Shown: positions 46,759 to 58,750 of the stretch, piece by piece | How the letters are laid out: each line of letters starts with the position of its first letter | How positions within the stretch are numbered: position 1 is the first letter of the stretch | From: Boesenbergia rotunda | Lineage: Eukaryota; Streptophyta; Magnoliopsida; Zingiberales; Zingiberaceae | NCBI GenBank assembly: GCA_024364735.1 | Contig: JAGFNQ010005410.1 | Span: 412,593 to 476,592, forward strand | Reading direction: 5' to 3' | DNA: 64,000 bases | Program-made: the position numbers and the translations under genes | The notes under the pieces: model-generated | The model's input: only the letters and a program-made list of their open reading frames with translations | Told to the model about the DNA's origin: nothing | Databases searched by the model: none

Positions 46759-47917
46759 GCGTTTCACCTATTACTTTCCTGTTTCATCGTCTTTCTCATT
46801 GTCACTATATTCTCATTGTCATATCCTTGTTAGCTTGATCTTTCCTTGAGCATGCGATGAAAGCATGGGGTGATTGCATGATGAGTACATTTTTATTAAC
46901 CTCTGTTATTATAAGTTTGAGATGTATCATGCTTTGTTACATACTTAGTAGTTTCACGAGACGCTCAAGTTTTAAGTGTGGGGGAGTGGGAGACAAGTGT
47001 GTATGGATGAATGCTTGAGTGAAAAAAAAAAATCTCCCTATGTGAAAAAAAAAATCTCTCTTTGTGAAAAAAAAGAAAGAAAGAAAGAGAGATAGAAAAA
47101 AATAATAAAGATGAAAAAAAAAGAAAAAAAAAAGAAAAGAGAAAAGAATGAAAAAAAATCTCCCTATGTGAAAAAAAAATTCCTCAAGCATTCGAGATTT
47201 TGTTAGTGATGAAAAAAAAAGAAATATTTTCTTGATGTGTACTCATTTGATATCTTTATTAGAGAATCTCAAGAGTGAAGTTGTTGATACATGCATGCAT
47301 TTTTAGAAGTGTGTAAGTGGTTGTTGTGTATTGTATTGAGAATGTGCAAGGAGAATTTTGAGTGTTGGAGGTTTGATTGAGTTATTTATTTTGGCCTATT
47401 GTTTGATTGTATACATCATGTTAATTACCCCAATGCTCTCATATTCTTTTTGATCTTCTTTCATGCTCTCTATGATCTTCTTTGTTATCTACCATTCTTG
47501 TTTTCTTGTAGCACTTGGTTTCATTATTATTCATTGAAAAGCCCTCTTGATTTGTGTACTTATGTTATAGTAGTGGAGAAGTAGAAGATAAGCAAGCATA
47601 TGGTAGTGCAATGTCATGAATGTTTTGAGAGAACTCCACTTCCATATTTATTATTTTTGTGAGCATCAGTGCACATATCCATCTTGTGAGGTTTTTATCA
47701 TGCTTAGTTTATTCAAGTTGATGAAATTACCATGTTTTTGACTTATGTGAGATTTGGAACCATAAATACATGGATTCTTGAGACTTGATGATCCTAAGTA
47801 ACTTTCTTTTATTATTTCTTAAAATATAGATAGGGGATGTAATGTTTGGGAGATATGTTGTTTTCTTTTAGTTTTATTTACTTGCCCGAGACGTGCAAGA
47901 ATTAAGTGTGGGGGAGT
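46759..47917 (+). other. Deleted Athila internal region with purine-rich repeats
   Basis: No gag or pol. It contains 'gagacgctcaag' plus GTGTGGGGGAG (46958-46986), a purine-rich tandem stretch with repeated 'gaaaaaaaaaatctccctatgtg' (47018-47215), 'tatggtagtgcaa' followed by 'ctccactt' blocks (47598-47645) and the final polypurine tract ATTAAGTGTGGGGGAGT (47901-47917). These are all 3' untranslated features of Athila elements. No primer site follows LTR1, so it is not a simple 5' LTR. Confidence 0.7.
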
Positions 47918-49826
47918 TGATAACTACCATTTTTGCTGATTATTTTAGGCTCTTAAATCCATGTTTGATCCACATTTTATATGCTTAAGTTTGCAATTGT
48001 ATTAGGTTTCATATATTTCCCTTATTTTGGCTTTTAATTCAAATTTTTGTATATTTGGGATATTTTTGGCACTAAATTTGAATATCATTTTGTAGGCTTC
48101 AGATGATCATGAACCTCAGTCAAATCGGGTCAAACTTGAGTCAACATTGGATCCAGATTAAAGGGATCAAGCATCGAATTAATAGGAGCCGTCCATTCCA
48201 GAGAACGGCTAGATCTGAGCCATCGGTCAACATCTGGTTAATCCGAGCTGGGGGCAGGTAGATCAGAACCATTGATTAGGATCTGTGGAGTTTGGTTCAG
48301 ATCTGAAGAGATCCGACCGTTGGATGAAGCCAAATCGATCTCAGCCGTCCGTTGCTAATGAATTAAAGATTGGAGTTGCCAGCTCTGGCTAAAGCTGGAC
48401 CGAACCCGAGCTGGACTGGACCCAAGCTATGTCGAACCAAGAGGTCTGAACCCAACTACTTTGGCTTGACTGGACTGAACCGCTGAGCCAAACCCGAGCT
48501 TGACCGAACCCACGCGCAGCCAAGCCAAAGAAACAAAAGGGGCACTCCACGGAATCTAGGGAAGATGGGAACGAGGGCAGATCGGAACGGGGGGAGTCGA
48601 GGGGTTCCCGATTCTCTTCTTCCTCCTCACCTTCACCTTCATCTCCTCCGGCCATTGCACAGCTAGGGTTAGGGGTTCCAACCTTAGCCGGCCGGAGTTC
48701 ATCATAGCCACGGTCTTCCATTTCTCCATCTTCATCGCCACCGGAGCTTCGATCGATCGCAGTTTGAGGGGTTCCCGACTCAATCCGATCAAGGCTTCCA
48801 TCCACTCTCACCGCCGGCAGCCGATTCCTCATTTCCAGCATAGATTCAATTTCCTTCCAGCGTTTCTTCATCAGCAGCTTTTCCAGCAGTTTTCTTCGCA
48901 GCTTTATCTTCTTCTTTGTTTTTCTTCTGCAGGCCGAGATTTCCTTCCGATTCCAACAGTTTTATGCCTTCCATTTCATCAGCAATTACTTCCAGTAGAT
49001 TTATTTCCCAGCTAGTTCTTCCTTCATCAGCAGCACCTCTTCAACAGCTATGGCAGCAGCATTTCTTCACATTTCCAGCATCAGCCTACTTCAATTTTCA
49101 GCAGCAACCCATCCGAATCAATTCACAGCAGCTTCTTCCTTATTCTAATACCAGCAGCTCCTCATCACAGCCGACTGGGAGCTCTGCTTGTTGATTGTTC
49201 TTAGTTGATTGATTGTTCTTAATTGTTGAATGTTTTGTGTTTGTTTTGAGTGAATTTTGTATTGAATAAAACTTTCCCAAGTCAAATGGCACGTACTCGA
49301 AGCAATTCTCATTCATGCCTATATGATGTTTGGTTAAATGTCTCTTAGAGCAGTTATTTGAAATTGTGAAATTTCTTACTCGCCTAGCTGTTATTTTGTA
49401 TTGCTTTTCACATGCTTTAAGTTTCATGTCTTCGTTTACATGTAATTAAGTTAGGTTAGATTAGATTTCCTCAATGTTGTAGTTTTGTTCCATGTTAGTT
49501 TTGTTGATGCTTAAGTCCTAGTTGTTTTTTTTCTTTACTGCACTTGTAATTAGGTTAAATTAGATTTCCTTACCTGTACTGTCTTTCCTTAATTAGACTA
49601 GATTTCCCTACCTGCTTTGCCATGTCTTTTCGTAGTCTTAATGCTCAAATTCAAACCCCAGTTTGATATCCAAAACCCAAAAGCAATAAAATACGATATC
49701 TGAGATTTATCATGCACCAACTACATTTGTTGGGAGACGACTCGAGTTACTCTATGCTACATTAGTTTAGAGGAATTCGATATCTTAATTGTATTTGAAA
49801 CCGTAACACAACAAAAACGGTTATCA
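47918..49826 (+). mobile_element. Athila-type LTR (LTR2)
   Basis: Starts TGATAACTACC and ends AACGGTTATCA, directly after a polypurine tract, so it is a 3' LTR. Its first 200 bases align with the reverse-strand Athila LTR at 27498 and its last 250 with LTR1. The middle (48150-48370) has 'gagccgtccattcc' and 'aacggctagatctgagcc' blocks instead of LTR1's palindromes. ORFs at 48389-49194 on both strands have no family resemblance. 1909 bp. Confidence 0.82.
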
Positions 49827-50059
49827 CTCATCCACCGACGGATCGGGATCGTCCACCTTACGAACAGCTGTGGAGTAGGAGCCTTATCTCCGAACCATGT
49901 AAATCAATTTATGTTAGCGTTTGTTTATTTGTGTTATTAGTATTTCCGCTTACGCACTCTAACATTGTAGGAAGAACCATGAAGAAATGTGGGTGGCCCT
50001 CCATTCACCCCCCCCCCCTCTAGCTAAACTTCAAGGTCACAACAAGTGGTATTAGAGCG
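49827..50059 (+). mobile_element. 3' end of a SIRE-type LTR plus primer binding site
   Basis: Only the last 218 bases of an LTR remain next to Athila LTR2. It has the run of C plus CTCTAGC signature (50005-50025) and ends AAGGTCACAACA at 50044. AGTGGTATTAGAGCG (50045-50059) is the primer binding site for initiator tRNA-Met. Confidence 0.8.
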
Positions 50060-50109
50060 AGGTCGCTCGTCTACGGACTAACCACCGAGAGAGCAAAAAG
50101 CTAGAGGAA

Positions 50110-50949
50110 ATGACGATTGAAGAAAGATTAGGGGACGATATCAATGTTCCACCTCCTTACGACCGCGAGAGTTTCGAGTATTGGAGGATGCGGACAAAGA
50201 CATGGTTTGGCATGGATTGGAATTTCTTGATCGCGCTAGAAGAGCCATTTGAAGTCCCAAAAGATAAACACGGGAAAAAGCTCCGACCACGATATTGGAA
50301 TAAGGAGCAACAAACACAATCAAAGGCTAATGATAAGGTAATGTCAATTCTATTTAATGTGTTGCCTATTGATGTGATTAGTCATGTAGGTGAATACAAA
50401 AATGCACATAAACTATGGAGCAAGATGATAGCGCTTCATGAAAATCCTACACGAGTAGAGGAAGAAGAAGAGGCCCATAAGATGGGCTTAATGGTCCAAG
50501 AAGATGAGAAGGACAAATCGGATGAGGAAAGAAGTTTAACATCCGAAGAGGAGGAGAAAGAAGAAAAAGAGTCATCCATATCCTCAAGTGAAGTGGCACA
50601 AGAATTTGAAGAATCATCCACTTCATCAAAGGAAGAAGAAGAGGTCTCCACTTCAAGGATTGAGGGGGAGGAGAGACCATTCTCGATACCGGAGCAAGAA
50701 GAAGCATCCACATCCACCAAAGCAAAGCCAAAAGATCACATTATTTGTTTTGGGTGCAACAAGAAGGGACACTACAAGGGCAAGTGTCCATTAGGTAAAA
50801 AGGAGGTAAACCCTAAACCCAAGTCAATTTATTTAAAATCTAACATGGGTTGTAGGGAAAAGAAGGAGAAGAAACATATTAGGTGTTTCACGTGTGGTGA
50901 GCTAGGGCACTACCACACCAAATGCTCTCGTCCCTTGGAATGTGCTTAG
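50110..50949 (+). CDS. Intact SIRE-type gag with two zinc knuckles
   Basis: 279 codons, uninterrupted. ATG 50110 lies 51 bases after the primer site. 'PPPYDRESFEYWRMRTKTW' and 'FGMDWNFLIALEEPFEVPKD' are the gag N-terminal signature. A Glu/Ser-rich low-complexity middle follows, then CCHC knuckles 'CFGCNKKGHYKGKC' (codons ~216-229) and 'CFTCGELGHYHTKC' (~261-274). Gag forms the particle and binds element RNA. It is the undamaged relative of the gag at 18069-21883. It ends shortly after the second knuckle and no protease or pol follows, so the element would need outside enzymes. Confidence 0.85.
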   Translation: MTIEERLGDDINVPPPYDRESFEYWRMRTKTWFGMDWNFLIALEEPFEVPKDKHGKKLRPRYWNKEQQTQSKANDKVMSILFNVLPIDVISHVGEYKNAHKLWSKMIALHENPTRVEEEEEAHKMGLMVQEDEKDKSDEERSLTSEEEEKEEKESSISSSEVAQEFEESSTSSKEEEEVSTSRIEGEERPFSIPEQEEASTSTKAKPKDHIICFGCNKKGHYKGKCPLGKKEVNPKPKSIYLKSNMGCREKKEKKHIRCFTCGELGHYHTKCSRPLECA

Positions 50950-52124
50950 TAGTGTAGGTTTTCATTTATTTGTTTCTTTCATTTACTCATCTTGTTAGAT
51001 TTTTAAGTTTAATTCTGCTTTTAAGTTTAGTTTGTTTCAAAACTTTATCTTTCAAACTCGATATTTTTTTCGAAACATAGTTTTATAAAAAACTACACCC
51101 TTCAAAACTAGGGTCTTTCCTCGACACGGACTTAGCTTAGGCTTGAACTCTAGTTTGCATGTTCCTATAGCTTTAGCAGCCAGCATCTCACAAGCACATT
51201 AGGATTAACTTGATTGATAATCTAGATTGGGTTGAGATGTTTAGGACTGTTTGCCCTAGACTTAAGATGCTTCAATTCAGTGCATTGAATCAAGTTGGGG
51301 GCACTATAAATGCAATTCAAATTAATCAAGTCAAGTATTTTGGCTAACTTAGATAATTTAAGAAAAACACTTGACTTAACTAACCCAAGTGAAAGTTATT
51401 GTTTGTTGCAGTCAGCAAGTAGCTAACAAGTCAAACAGGTGCCTGAAAGGAATTTTTTCCCTTTTCCCAAAATATTTTAATGCTTGGACTCAAAATGATG
51501 GTGCCTAGGCTTTACCCAAATTTTTTTTTCTTATATTGTTTTGCTTAATCACTCTGATACAGTTAATTTGTTAGTTTGTTTTTGATATATGCTCTGATAC
51601 ATGTCTTACCCATATATTTCATTATTTTGATATATGGCAAAGGAGGAGAGAATGAAAAGAGTTCAAAGTGGCAAAATTTTCAAACTGGTCCAAAATTTTC
51701 AAAGTGGTCCAAAAATTTTCAAGGTGCTTTGTCAAATTTTTTTTAAAAAGTGTTTTCAAATTGAAAAGTATTTTCAAAGTATTTTCAAAATACGTTACAA
51801 AAATGTTCTAAATCTTCTTTCATTTTTTATTATATACTTAGAACTTATTCAGTATATTTGAAAAATAATTCTGAAAAATACTTAGTTTTTTTGTGTGATT
51901 ACTTAAGCTTTTTGAAATAAAAAGTCTTTTTCAAAAATATAACTTAGTCTCTAAACTATTTAAATCATATTTAAAAGACTAAATCTAGTTTTCTGAAAAA
52001 CACTTGATCTAGGGGGAGATAACTAATTAAGGGGGAGACCTCAAAATAAAATTTTATTTTCCTTTTTAAACCTATTTTTTTACTTAACTTTGAACTGGGT
52101 TGCCATAATTAAAAAAAGGGAGAT
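50950..52124 (+). other. Non-coding region between gag and 3' LTR, with polypurine tract
   Basis: No pol ORF; short frames only (51634-51861 is low-complexity). AT-rich, with repeated 'ttttcaaag' and 'aaattttcaa'. The polypurine tract AAAAAAAGGGAGAT (52111-52124) abuts the LTR at 52125. The change of LTR family between the 5' and 3' ends suggests a recombination junction in this stretch. Confidence 0.65.
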
Positions 52125-53337
52125 TGTTGGTGTCGGAAGCACCAGGTCGAACCTTATTTTGATAAGTGGCAAAGGGTTCAAATTAAGCTGATTTGTTTGT
52201 ACTGATGAACTTGTGAAGCTTGCAGGAAAGTCCTAGATAAGCTAGGCAAGAAGTCTTGACCTGCAGGGTTGAGCACGAAATCCTGGTTGGGGATTGGGCA
52301 ACGAAAACTTGGTGAGTGAAGCCAAGTATGAAGTCTTGGTCTGGGGAACCGAGCAAAAGACTTTACTAAGCTGAGATTGCGGACAGGAGTCGAGATGGGT
52401 CGAGGTCGAATGTCGTCGAGTTCTGAGTTCTCGGAGGTCGAGCAAAATTCCAACCAAAGGTTCCAAGTGGCAGCAGGTACACTCTCCTGAAAGGAGTAGG
52501 TGAGGATGCATTCCCCAAGGAGGGAACAGTAGGCGTCGATCCGACCTAGGGTTGAGGTGAAACCTAAAAGTTATGACCAAGACAGCACTAGTTGTAAATC
52601 CATACTTGCATCTATTCTATTTATATTATTGTATGGAACTAACCTTTGTTGCAGCTGAAAAGTTGAACCAGTTGGACTTGAGCGCCAGATTGGGACTCAG
52701 GCGCCTGGGAGCTGGCAACGGGTGGCAGATCTAGCGCAATGGTCAAGCTTACGTGGAGAGTGCTGAGTGGAGGAGCCACGTCGGCACTCAGGCACCTGAA
52801 AGGGACTAGGGCGCCTGAGCCAGGATAAAATTTGACTACGCAGTGGATAGAATTGTCACCCGAGACCCTACAACTAGGGTGCCTGAAACGCTTATCAGGT
52901 GCCTAAATGACTACTATCTAAAGGGGTCGAGAGCAGCACGTCAGAACATCAATTCACACTCTGCGATCATTCTATTCTCCTGTGTGTTGTGCGATCAAAT
53001 CTTCGGCAATGCCGAAATGTCGTTCGACTCTCCGAGTGAAGGTTTTCAATCCATTCAAAAAGGAGTCGGTATATTTGTTTCATTTCATTCTGCACACTTA
53101 AATCTTGTACTCTATACATTCTTCTGATCATTAGTGAATTTCCCAAAGTAAACGATCAAGGATCGTGGGCCTTGTAGTAGGAGTCGATCAAGACTCTGAA
53201 ACAAATAAAACTAACTTGTGCTAGCGTGCTGTGTTTTATTTTCCGCTGCGTACTCGATCGTTCTAAAATCTAAAGAATTTTTAAGCGATATTCAACCCCC
53301 CCCCCCCCGCCCTCTATCACTCTATTTCGATCCTACA
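52125..53337 (+). mobile_element. Family-B LTR, complete, plus strand
   Basis: Starts TGTTGGTGTCGGAAGCACC and ends TTCGATCCTACA. It shares 'gggcacgaag(t/a)cc' repeats, the GC-rich AGGCGCCTG dyads (about 52692, 52787, 52811, 52872) and the long C-run next to 'CCTCTATC' with the LTR at 59694. A TATA-like CTATCTAAAGGGG follows the dyads (about 52915). The right flank is reverse-strand RT broken inside its 'FGSTN' motif, so this LTR, or an element ending in it, inserted there. 1213 bp. Confidence 0.85.
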
Positions 53338-55580
53338 ATTAGTATTAGTTGATCCAAAGATTATATCATTTACATAAATTTGGGCTATAAAAATGTCTTT
53401 TTCTAAGGTCTTGACAAATAAGGTTGAGTCAATTTGGCCTTGGTTAAAACCTTTAGAAATTAGGTAAGTTGATAGTCATTCATACCACGCCCTAGGTGTT
53501 TGTTTTAAACCATAAAGAGCTTTTCTAAATATAAATACATGGTTAGGGTAGTCTAAGTCTTTAAAACCTGGAGGTTGTCCTACATAGACTTCCTCTTTTA
53601 TAAATCCATTTAGGAAGGCAGACTTAATATCCATTTGATATAATTTGAATCCTCTATGGACTACAAAGGCTAGCAACATTCTAATTGACTCAAGTCTAGC
53701 TACAGGGGCATAAGTTTCATCATAGTCTAATCCCTCAACTTGACTAAAACCTTTAGCCACTAAGCGGACTTTGTTTCTCATTATTTCACCTTGGTCGTTC
53801 AACTTATTTCTAAATACCCATTTAGTGTCTATAATCGACTTACCTTCAAGTTTAGGAACTAAGTCTCAGACTTGATTTCTATCAAATTAGGCTAGTTCCT
53901 CTTGCATAGCAATGATCCAGTCTGGGTCAGGTAAGGTCTCTTCTATAGTCTTAGGTTCAATCTTTAAAATCAGTGCAATCTAACTAAGGTTTCTATAGGA
54001 GGACCTTGTTCTGACTCCTAAGGTTGGATCACCCATAATTTCGTCAGTTGGGTGATTTAGTCTGGGTTTCCTAGGTCTCCTAGAACTTGGTTCAACCTCA
54101 GGTCCGGTTAGTAAATTTTGGGTTGATTCAAGGACCGGTTCAATATGTAATATTAAATCTGGTTCAGGAACCGGTTCAGTAGGTAGGTCTATGACTGGTT
54201 CAGAAATTGATTCAATTGGTGAGTTAGTGATTTGGTCTGGTCTAGACTCATCATCTTTGGGATTAACTAAGTTGGGTTAGATGAATTAGTTGAGTTAAAT
54301 TGGTTTTCTTCATCAAATATTAAGTTGGTAGTTTCTTCAATCTTAAGAGTTTGTTTGTTATAGACTATGTAGGCCCTACTTGTGGTTGAGTACCCTAAAA
54401 ATATGCCAAGGGTAGACTTGGATTGGAATTTACCTAAGTATTCTTTTGTGTTTAAGATGTGAACTTTACAGCCAAAGACCCTTAGATAATGTAGATTAGG
54501 TGGTTTATAATAATATATTTCATAAGGGGTCTTATTGTGTCTTTTATTGATTAGGACCCTATTTTGAATATAGCAGGTAGTGCTAACTGCTTTTGCCCAA
54601 AAATATTTTGCCAAGTTATATTCATTAAGCATGGTCCTAGCTGCTTCTTGGAGGGTTCTGTTTCGTCTTTCGACTAGGTCATTTTGTTGGGGGGTCCTAG
54701 GGTAGGAGAATTCATGAAAATACCCATTTATGTTGCAGAATTTAGTAAATTTTAAGTTTTCAAATTCACCCCCATGATCACTACGAATTCTTTTAATTTT
54801 AGTATCTTTTTTATTTTCAAGGATGTTAGCTAAAGTTTTAAAGGATTCAAGACATTGATCTTTGGTTTTTAGAAATTGGACCCAAGTGAATTTAGAATAG
54901 TCATCAATTATAACTAAGTAGAACCGATTTTCGCTTAGTGACTTGACTCTGTGAGAATCAAATAGGTCCAGGTGTAGGAGTTCAAGTACAGATTGGGTTA
55001 GGTCAAGCTGGGTAAGTTTATGGGTGGACTTGATCTGTTTACCCTGTTGGCATGGGCCATAAACTAAATTTTCTGGATTCCTAATTTTGGGTATACCCTT
55101 AACTAGTCCTTTTTGGCTGAGTTTGGAGATTAGCTTTAGATTGGCATATCTTAATCTCCTATGTCATAGTTTGGTTTCTTCTACTTGAGTCAGATAACAC
55201 TTAAGTGAGGTAGGTAGGTTTATTACATAGATGTTCTTCCTAACTCCTTTTAGGGTAATCTCTGAGTCTCGTAGGTTTATAATCAAACAGTCTTGGTTGG
55301 TAATGGTAACTAAGTATCCAGTATCATAGAGCTGACTAATACTGAGTAAATTAAATTTAAAACTGTCAACCAAAAGTACCTTTTTGATAGTAAAATTGAA
55401 ACTCAGTTTAATGTTACCTGAACCGATGACCTTAAGGGTAGCGTTGTTGCCAAATGTCACTGTTCCTAGGTCCTTGTATTTTAGATTGGTGAAGTTTGAC
55501 TCGTCTCCGGTCATATGTCTGGAGCACCCAGTATCCAACATCCACTGGTCCAAGCTTTTATGTTCCTACATATAAAGTGG
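53338..55580 (-). pseudogene. Family-B Copia pol: protease, integrase, RT (RT cut)
   Basis: One frame from 55553 to 54267 holds the protease 'DQWMLDTGCSRHMTGD' (active site DTG intact), 'FKFNLLSISQLYDTGY', one TGA (55164-55166, Trp expected), the zinc segment 'CQQGKQIKSTHKL', and the integrase core with Asp in 'IIDDYSKFTW', Asp in 'RSDHGGEF' and Glu in 'LVERRNRTLQEA', then 'YLRVFGCKVHIL'. After a frameshift come the RT leader 'PDWIIAMQEELA', 'TKWVFRNKLNDQGE', 'LYQMDIKSAFLNGF' and 'ALYGLKQTPRAWYE'. RT ends in 'QIYVNDIIFGST' (YVDD read as YVND) where the LTR at 53337 cuts it. RNase H is absent. Confidence 0.92.
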
Positions 55581-56605
55581 CTTAGTTTGGATCCAATTTA
55601 GTAGGAGTACAGGATAGATTGTTCAAGTTCACTTGCCTAATCTATCTCACCCAATTTAAGTGATCAAGAATGTTAAACCTATGTTGATTTTAAGAGACAG
55701 AGTTAAGTCTAACCAGTTTGATCTGATTAACTAGATTGGAAAAAAATTAGAATATTTGAAAAACAAATTTTTGAAAAAGAATTTAAGAAAATTTTGAAAA
55801 TGAATTTTTGAAATAGATAAAAATATGAGGAAAATTGACATAATTTGGGTTGATCTAACATTATTCATTCTAACCATCTCACCCATTTCTAAGTGACAAA
55901 ATAGGGATCCTTATATGTTTTGTGAGACTCTTCAATTTTATTTTGAAAATTTGGTAAGTCTAAGATATGATTGAGCCTTGAGTTAGATTCAGATTTAAGA
56001 ATTAGTAATTTAAAAATAAACTTCAATATTTGGCTTTTAGGTTTTGGCGAGGCACAGAGGTCTTCTTTAACCTTAGCCTTATTAGATCAACAACCCGTTC
56101 CTAGATAAAGCCGCATAAAGAAATAATATTTTTAAATTCCTCATTCAGAAATTTTGGTCTAACTAGTTAGGATGTGGTGAGGTAACTTCGGCTAGTTCCA
56201 CCAGACTAAGAAGACCAAATAGGAGACGCCTTCCCCTACTTGACTCCCTAGACGGATTTCCTAATGTACTATCAGCTTGTCCTACCCTAATACTAGGTTG
56301 TGCAAGTTTCAATTAGATTCAATCCTTAACTAACCATTTCTAATCCTTATCATAATAATTTGCAAAAAAAAAATAATAAATAATAAATAAACAGGCATCA
56401 AGGAAGGTATTCAAATAAAAACTATCTAACCACATGAATAGTTTTTATATTGGCTCCTCCTAGATCATTTCCCCGATATGGTCTATCTAAGTAATAGATA
56501 TGAACCTTGGGAATCCAATATTGATTTGGTCAGGCTTGATTAGTCAAGCTTAATTTGGGGACCCATGCTTGGACTCTAGTGATAGGGTGGTTTAATTACT
56601 GAGTA
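55581..56605 (-). other. Spacer between gag and protease in the family-B Copia
   Basis: About 1 kb without an open frame. Part of it (56035-56320) is conserved with 14390-14640 in the second family-B copy, so it is a genuine element segment. Contains A-rich and 'ttttgaaa' runs. Confidence 0.65.
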
Positions 56606-57073
56606 TTAAGACCTAACTCGTGAACTGGTTTTAAATTCAATTCCAGATCGATTTAGAACAGATTTTTGTTTTTCAAGAATCATATCAAGATTCTTGGAAC
56701 CCAAGGTAAATTGTTCCAAATTTGCTCTGAGTTCTTTGACTTGAGCTTTCAGGGCGAAATTCTCTTCCTTAAATTTTTGGACTTGAGTAGAGGATTCTTC
56801 CTGAACTTGCTCAGTCAAAGGACTCGAGCTAGTCTCTTCCTTAAGGAGTTTTACCTCCTCTCGGAGAGACCTGACTCAGTCATTGGACTTAACCAGTTTG
56901 TGAGATAAGTATGAAATTAGCTCGTAAAGATCCGGCTCGGAAAAATTAGTTACCTTAAGTCGGCCCATTTCTGATAGTGAGATGGTTTCGTGCTCCGTTT
57001 CTTCGTCTAATTCGGAGTCACTGTCGATCTCGTCTTTAGCCGTTAAGGAGAGGAGGTTGGAGTGCGTTGGTTC
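56606..57073 (-). pseudogene. Family-B Copia gag, C-terminal part
   Basis: Single reverse frame with one stop near 56876: acidic 'DEIDSDSELDEETEHETISL', then coiled-coil-like 'VQKFKEENFALKAQVKELRA' and 'KNLDMILEKQKSVLNR'. The 'GSKNLDMIL' ending matches the gag tails at 12720 and 21510. The frame continues in phase on the far side of the SIRE-type element, at 62605, once one GGTTC is removed. Confidence 0.85.
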
Positions 57074-58058
57074 TGTTGGTGCAATCGACCCAAGCTTGAT
57101 CCGGTAGATCATGGGTTTTAATATGTTTCAATATGATTAAGTTAGGTTTTCATGTTGATTTGATGTTTGTGTTTGAGTCTTGCAGGACTTGGTGAACCAC
57201 TCATGAGGAACAATAGAGTGAAGCATCTGAGGGATGAGAGCCTAGGAAGAGGACTTCAAAGGGTGAGCCGAGGAAGTAGACTTCAAAGGCATACGCGAAG
57301 GATGACATGGAGACAAACCGCGGGCTTGTGTGTGCATCCGAGGGATGAGAGCCGAAGGAAGAGAACTTCAAAGGGCAAGCCGAGGAAGTGGACTTCAAGG
57401 CATAGATGAAGGATGGACTCCGGAAAGGTTGAGAGTTAGTTTATTAGATGGGTAGTCGACTGGAAAGGGAAGCAGTCGACTGGCAGCGTTGAGAGGAAAC
57501 TCATAGAAAGATCAGTCGACTGGTCTGGGTACTAGTCAACTGGTCTATTCAAAATTGATCCGTTAGGCTAGCCATTGGCTCTACACCAGTCGACTGGTCC
57601 TAGTGGCAGTCGACTGGTGTTGGGGCTGAGCTATTTTGTTAACAGTTCTCTCCTCTATTTAAGAGGAGGCCTTGGGGCATGAAGAGGTTACGAATTGTGA
57701 TTGAAAAATCCTCTTCTAAGTGCCCAAAGCTTCAAAAGCCCATTCTCTTCCTCATGCCTTTAGTCTCATCTTATAAAAGAGGAAGAGATCATCTTGTGAG
57801 GGTTTCTCCACCTTCAAGCTTAATTGAAAAGGAGAAGAGCATAGTGAAGCTTAATTGTGTGGGTGTGGATCCTTGGATTAGTCACCTCAAGGAGGTGGAG
57901 ACCAAGTAAATCAAGAGAGTTAGCATTGTCTTAATTCTTAATTATTTTTGGTTATCTTTCTCTTGTGCTTGGGCTAACACTTTGTAGGCAATATTCAAGA
58001 AAAGCTATTCTCACCCCCCCCCCCCGCGCGCGCGCGCGCATACGCAAAGGTCCTAATA
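57074..58058 (+). mobile_element. 5' LTR of SIRE-C
   Basis: Starts TGTTGGTGCAATCGACCC and ends AAAGGTCCTAATA (TA in place of CA, as in the 3' LTR). Four perfect CAGTCGACTG copies (57473, 57513, 57587, 57607) are followed by TATTTAAGAG at 57656. It has a C-run then an alternating CG run at 58013-58039. Primer site ATGGTATCATAGCC follows (58060-58073). Confidence 0.9.
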
Positions 58059-58112
58059 AATGGTATCATAGCCCGGTTCATTTCGAGAGAACTTACTGTC
58101 AACCAAAACATC

Positions 58113-58750
58113 ATGATGGTGTTTCAAGAGGGATATAGCATTGCACAACCACCATTCTTCGATGGCAACGATTTTGCTTATTGGAAAGGTAGAATGGAGT
58201 ATTATTTAATGAATGATATTGAAAATAGTTTAGTGTTGTAGATGGTTTTGAGATGTCAAAGGATGAGAGGGGAGAACCTCTCCCAACCAAGAATTGGGCA
58301 AAAGAGATCATAAAGAAGGGCCAAGCAAATGCAAAGGCCAAAACAACTCTACAATGTGGCCTTTCAAAGGAGCAATTGAACAAAGTCGGACCATTCAAGT
58401 TTGCCAAAGAGCTTTGGGAAAAGCTCATTGAGTTAAATGAAGGATTGAACGAATCAAGAAGAGCCAAGAAGGACCTCTTGGTGGCTCAACTCCAATCCTT
58501 CACCATGAAGACAAATGAGACCGTGAGTCAATTGCACGGTAGATTTAAAGAAATCGTCAATGAGCTTCATGTGATAGGTGAGAAAATTAAAAATAGGGAT
58601 CTAATAAGGTATGTGCTTCAATCATTCCCTAGAATCACTTTATGGGACTCAATGATTGATGCTTATAAAGTCTCTAAGGATCTTTCTTTAGTTAAACTTG
58701 ATGAATTATTTTATGAATTTGAACTTCATGAACAAGCTAACGTGTCTTAG
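58113..58750 (+). pseudogene. SIRE-type gag N-terminal half, frameshifted
   Basis: ATG 58113 leads into 'PPFFDGNDFAYWKGRMEYYL'. A short deletion near 58228 shifts the frame, and the main frame resumes at 58253 with 'WAKEIIKKGQANAKA', 'LQCGLSKEQLNKVGPFKFAK', 'SFPRITLWDSMIDAYKVSK' and 'FYEFELHEQA', ending at 58750. Zinc knuckles and all of pol are missing; the polypurine tract follows within 80 bases. Confidence 0.85.

Noticed and set aside
48389..49194. ORFs of 83-160 codons on both strands
   Set aside because: They fall inside Athila LTR2 bounded by TGATAAC..GTTATCA, overlap each other, and show no family resemblance.
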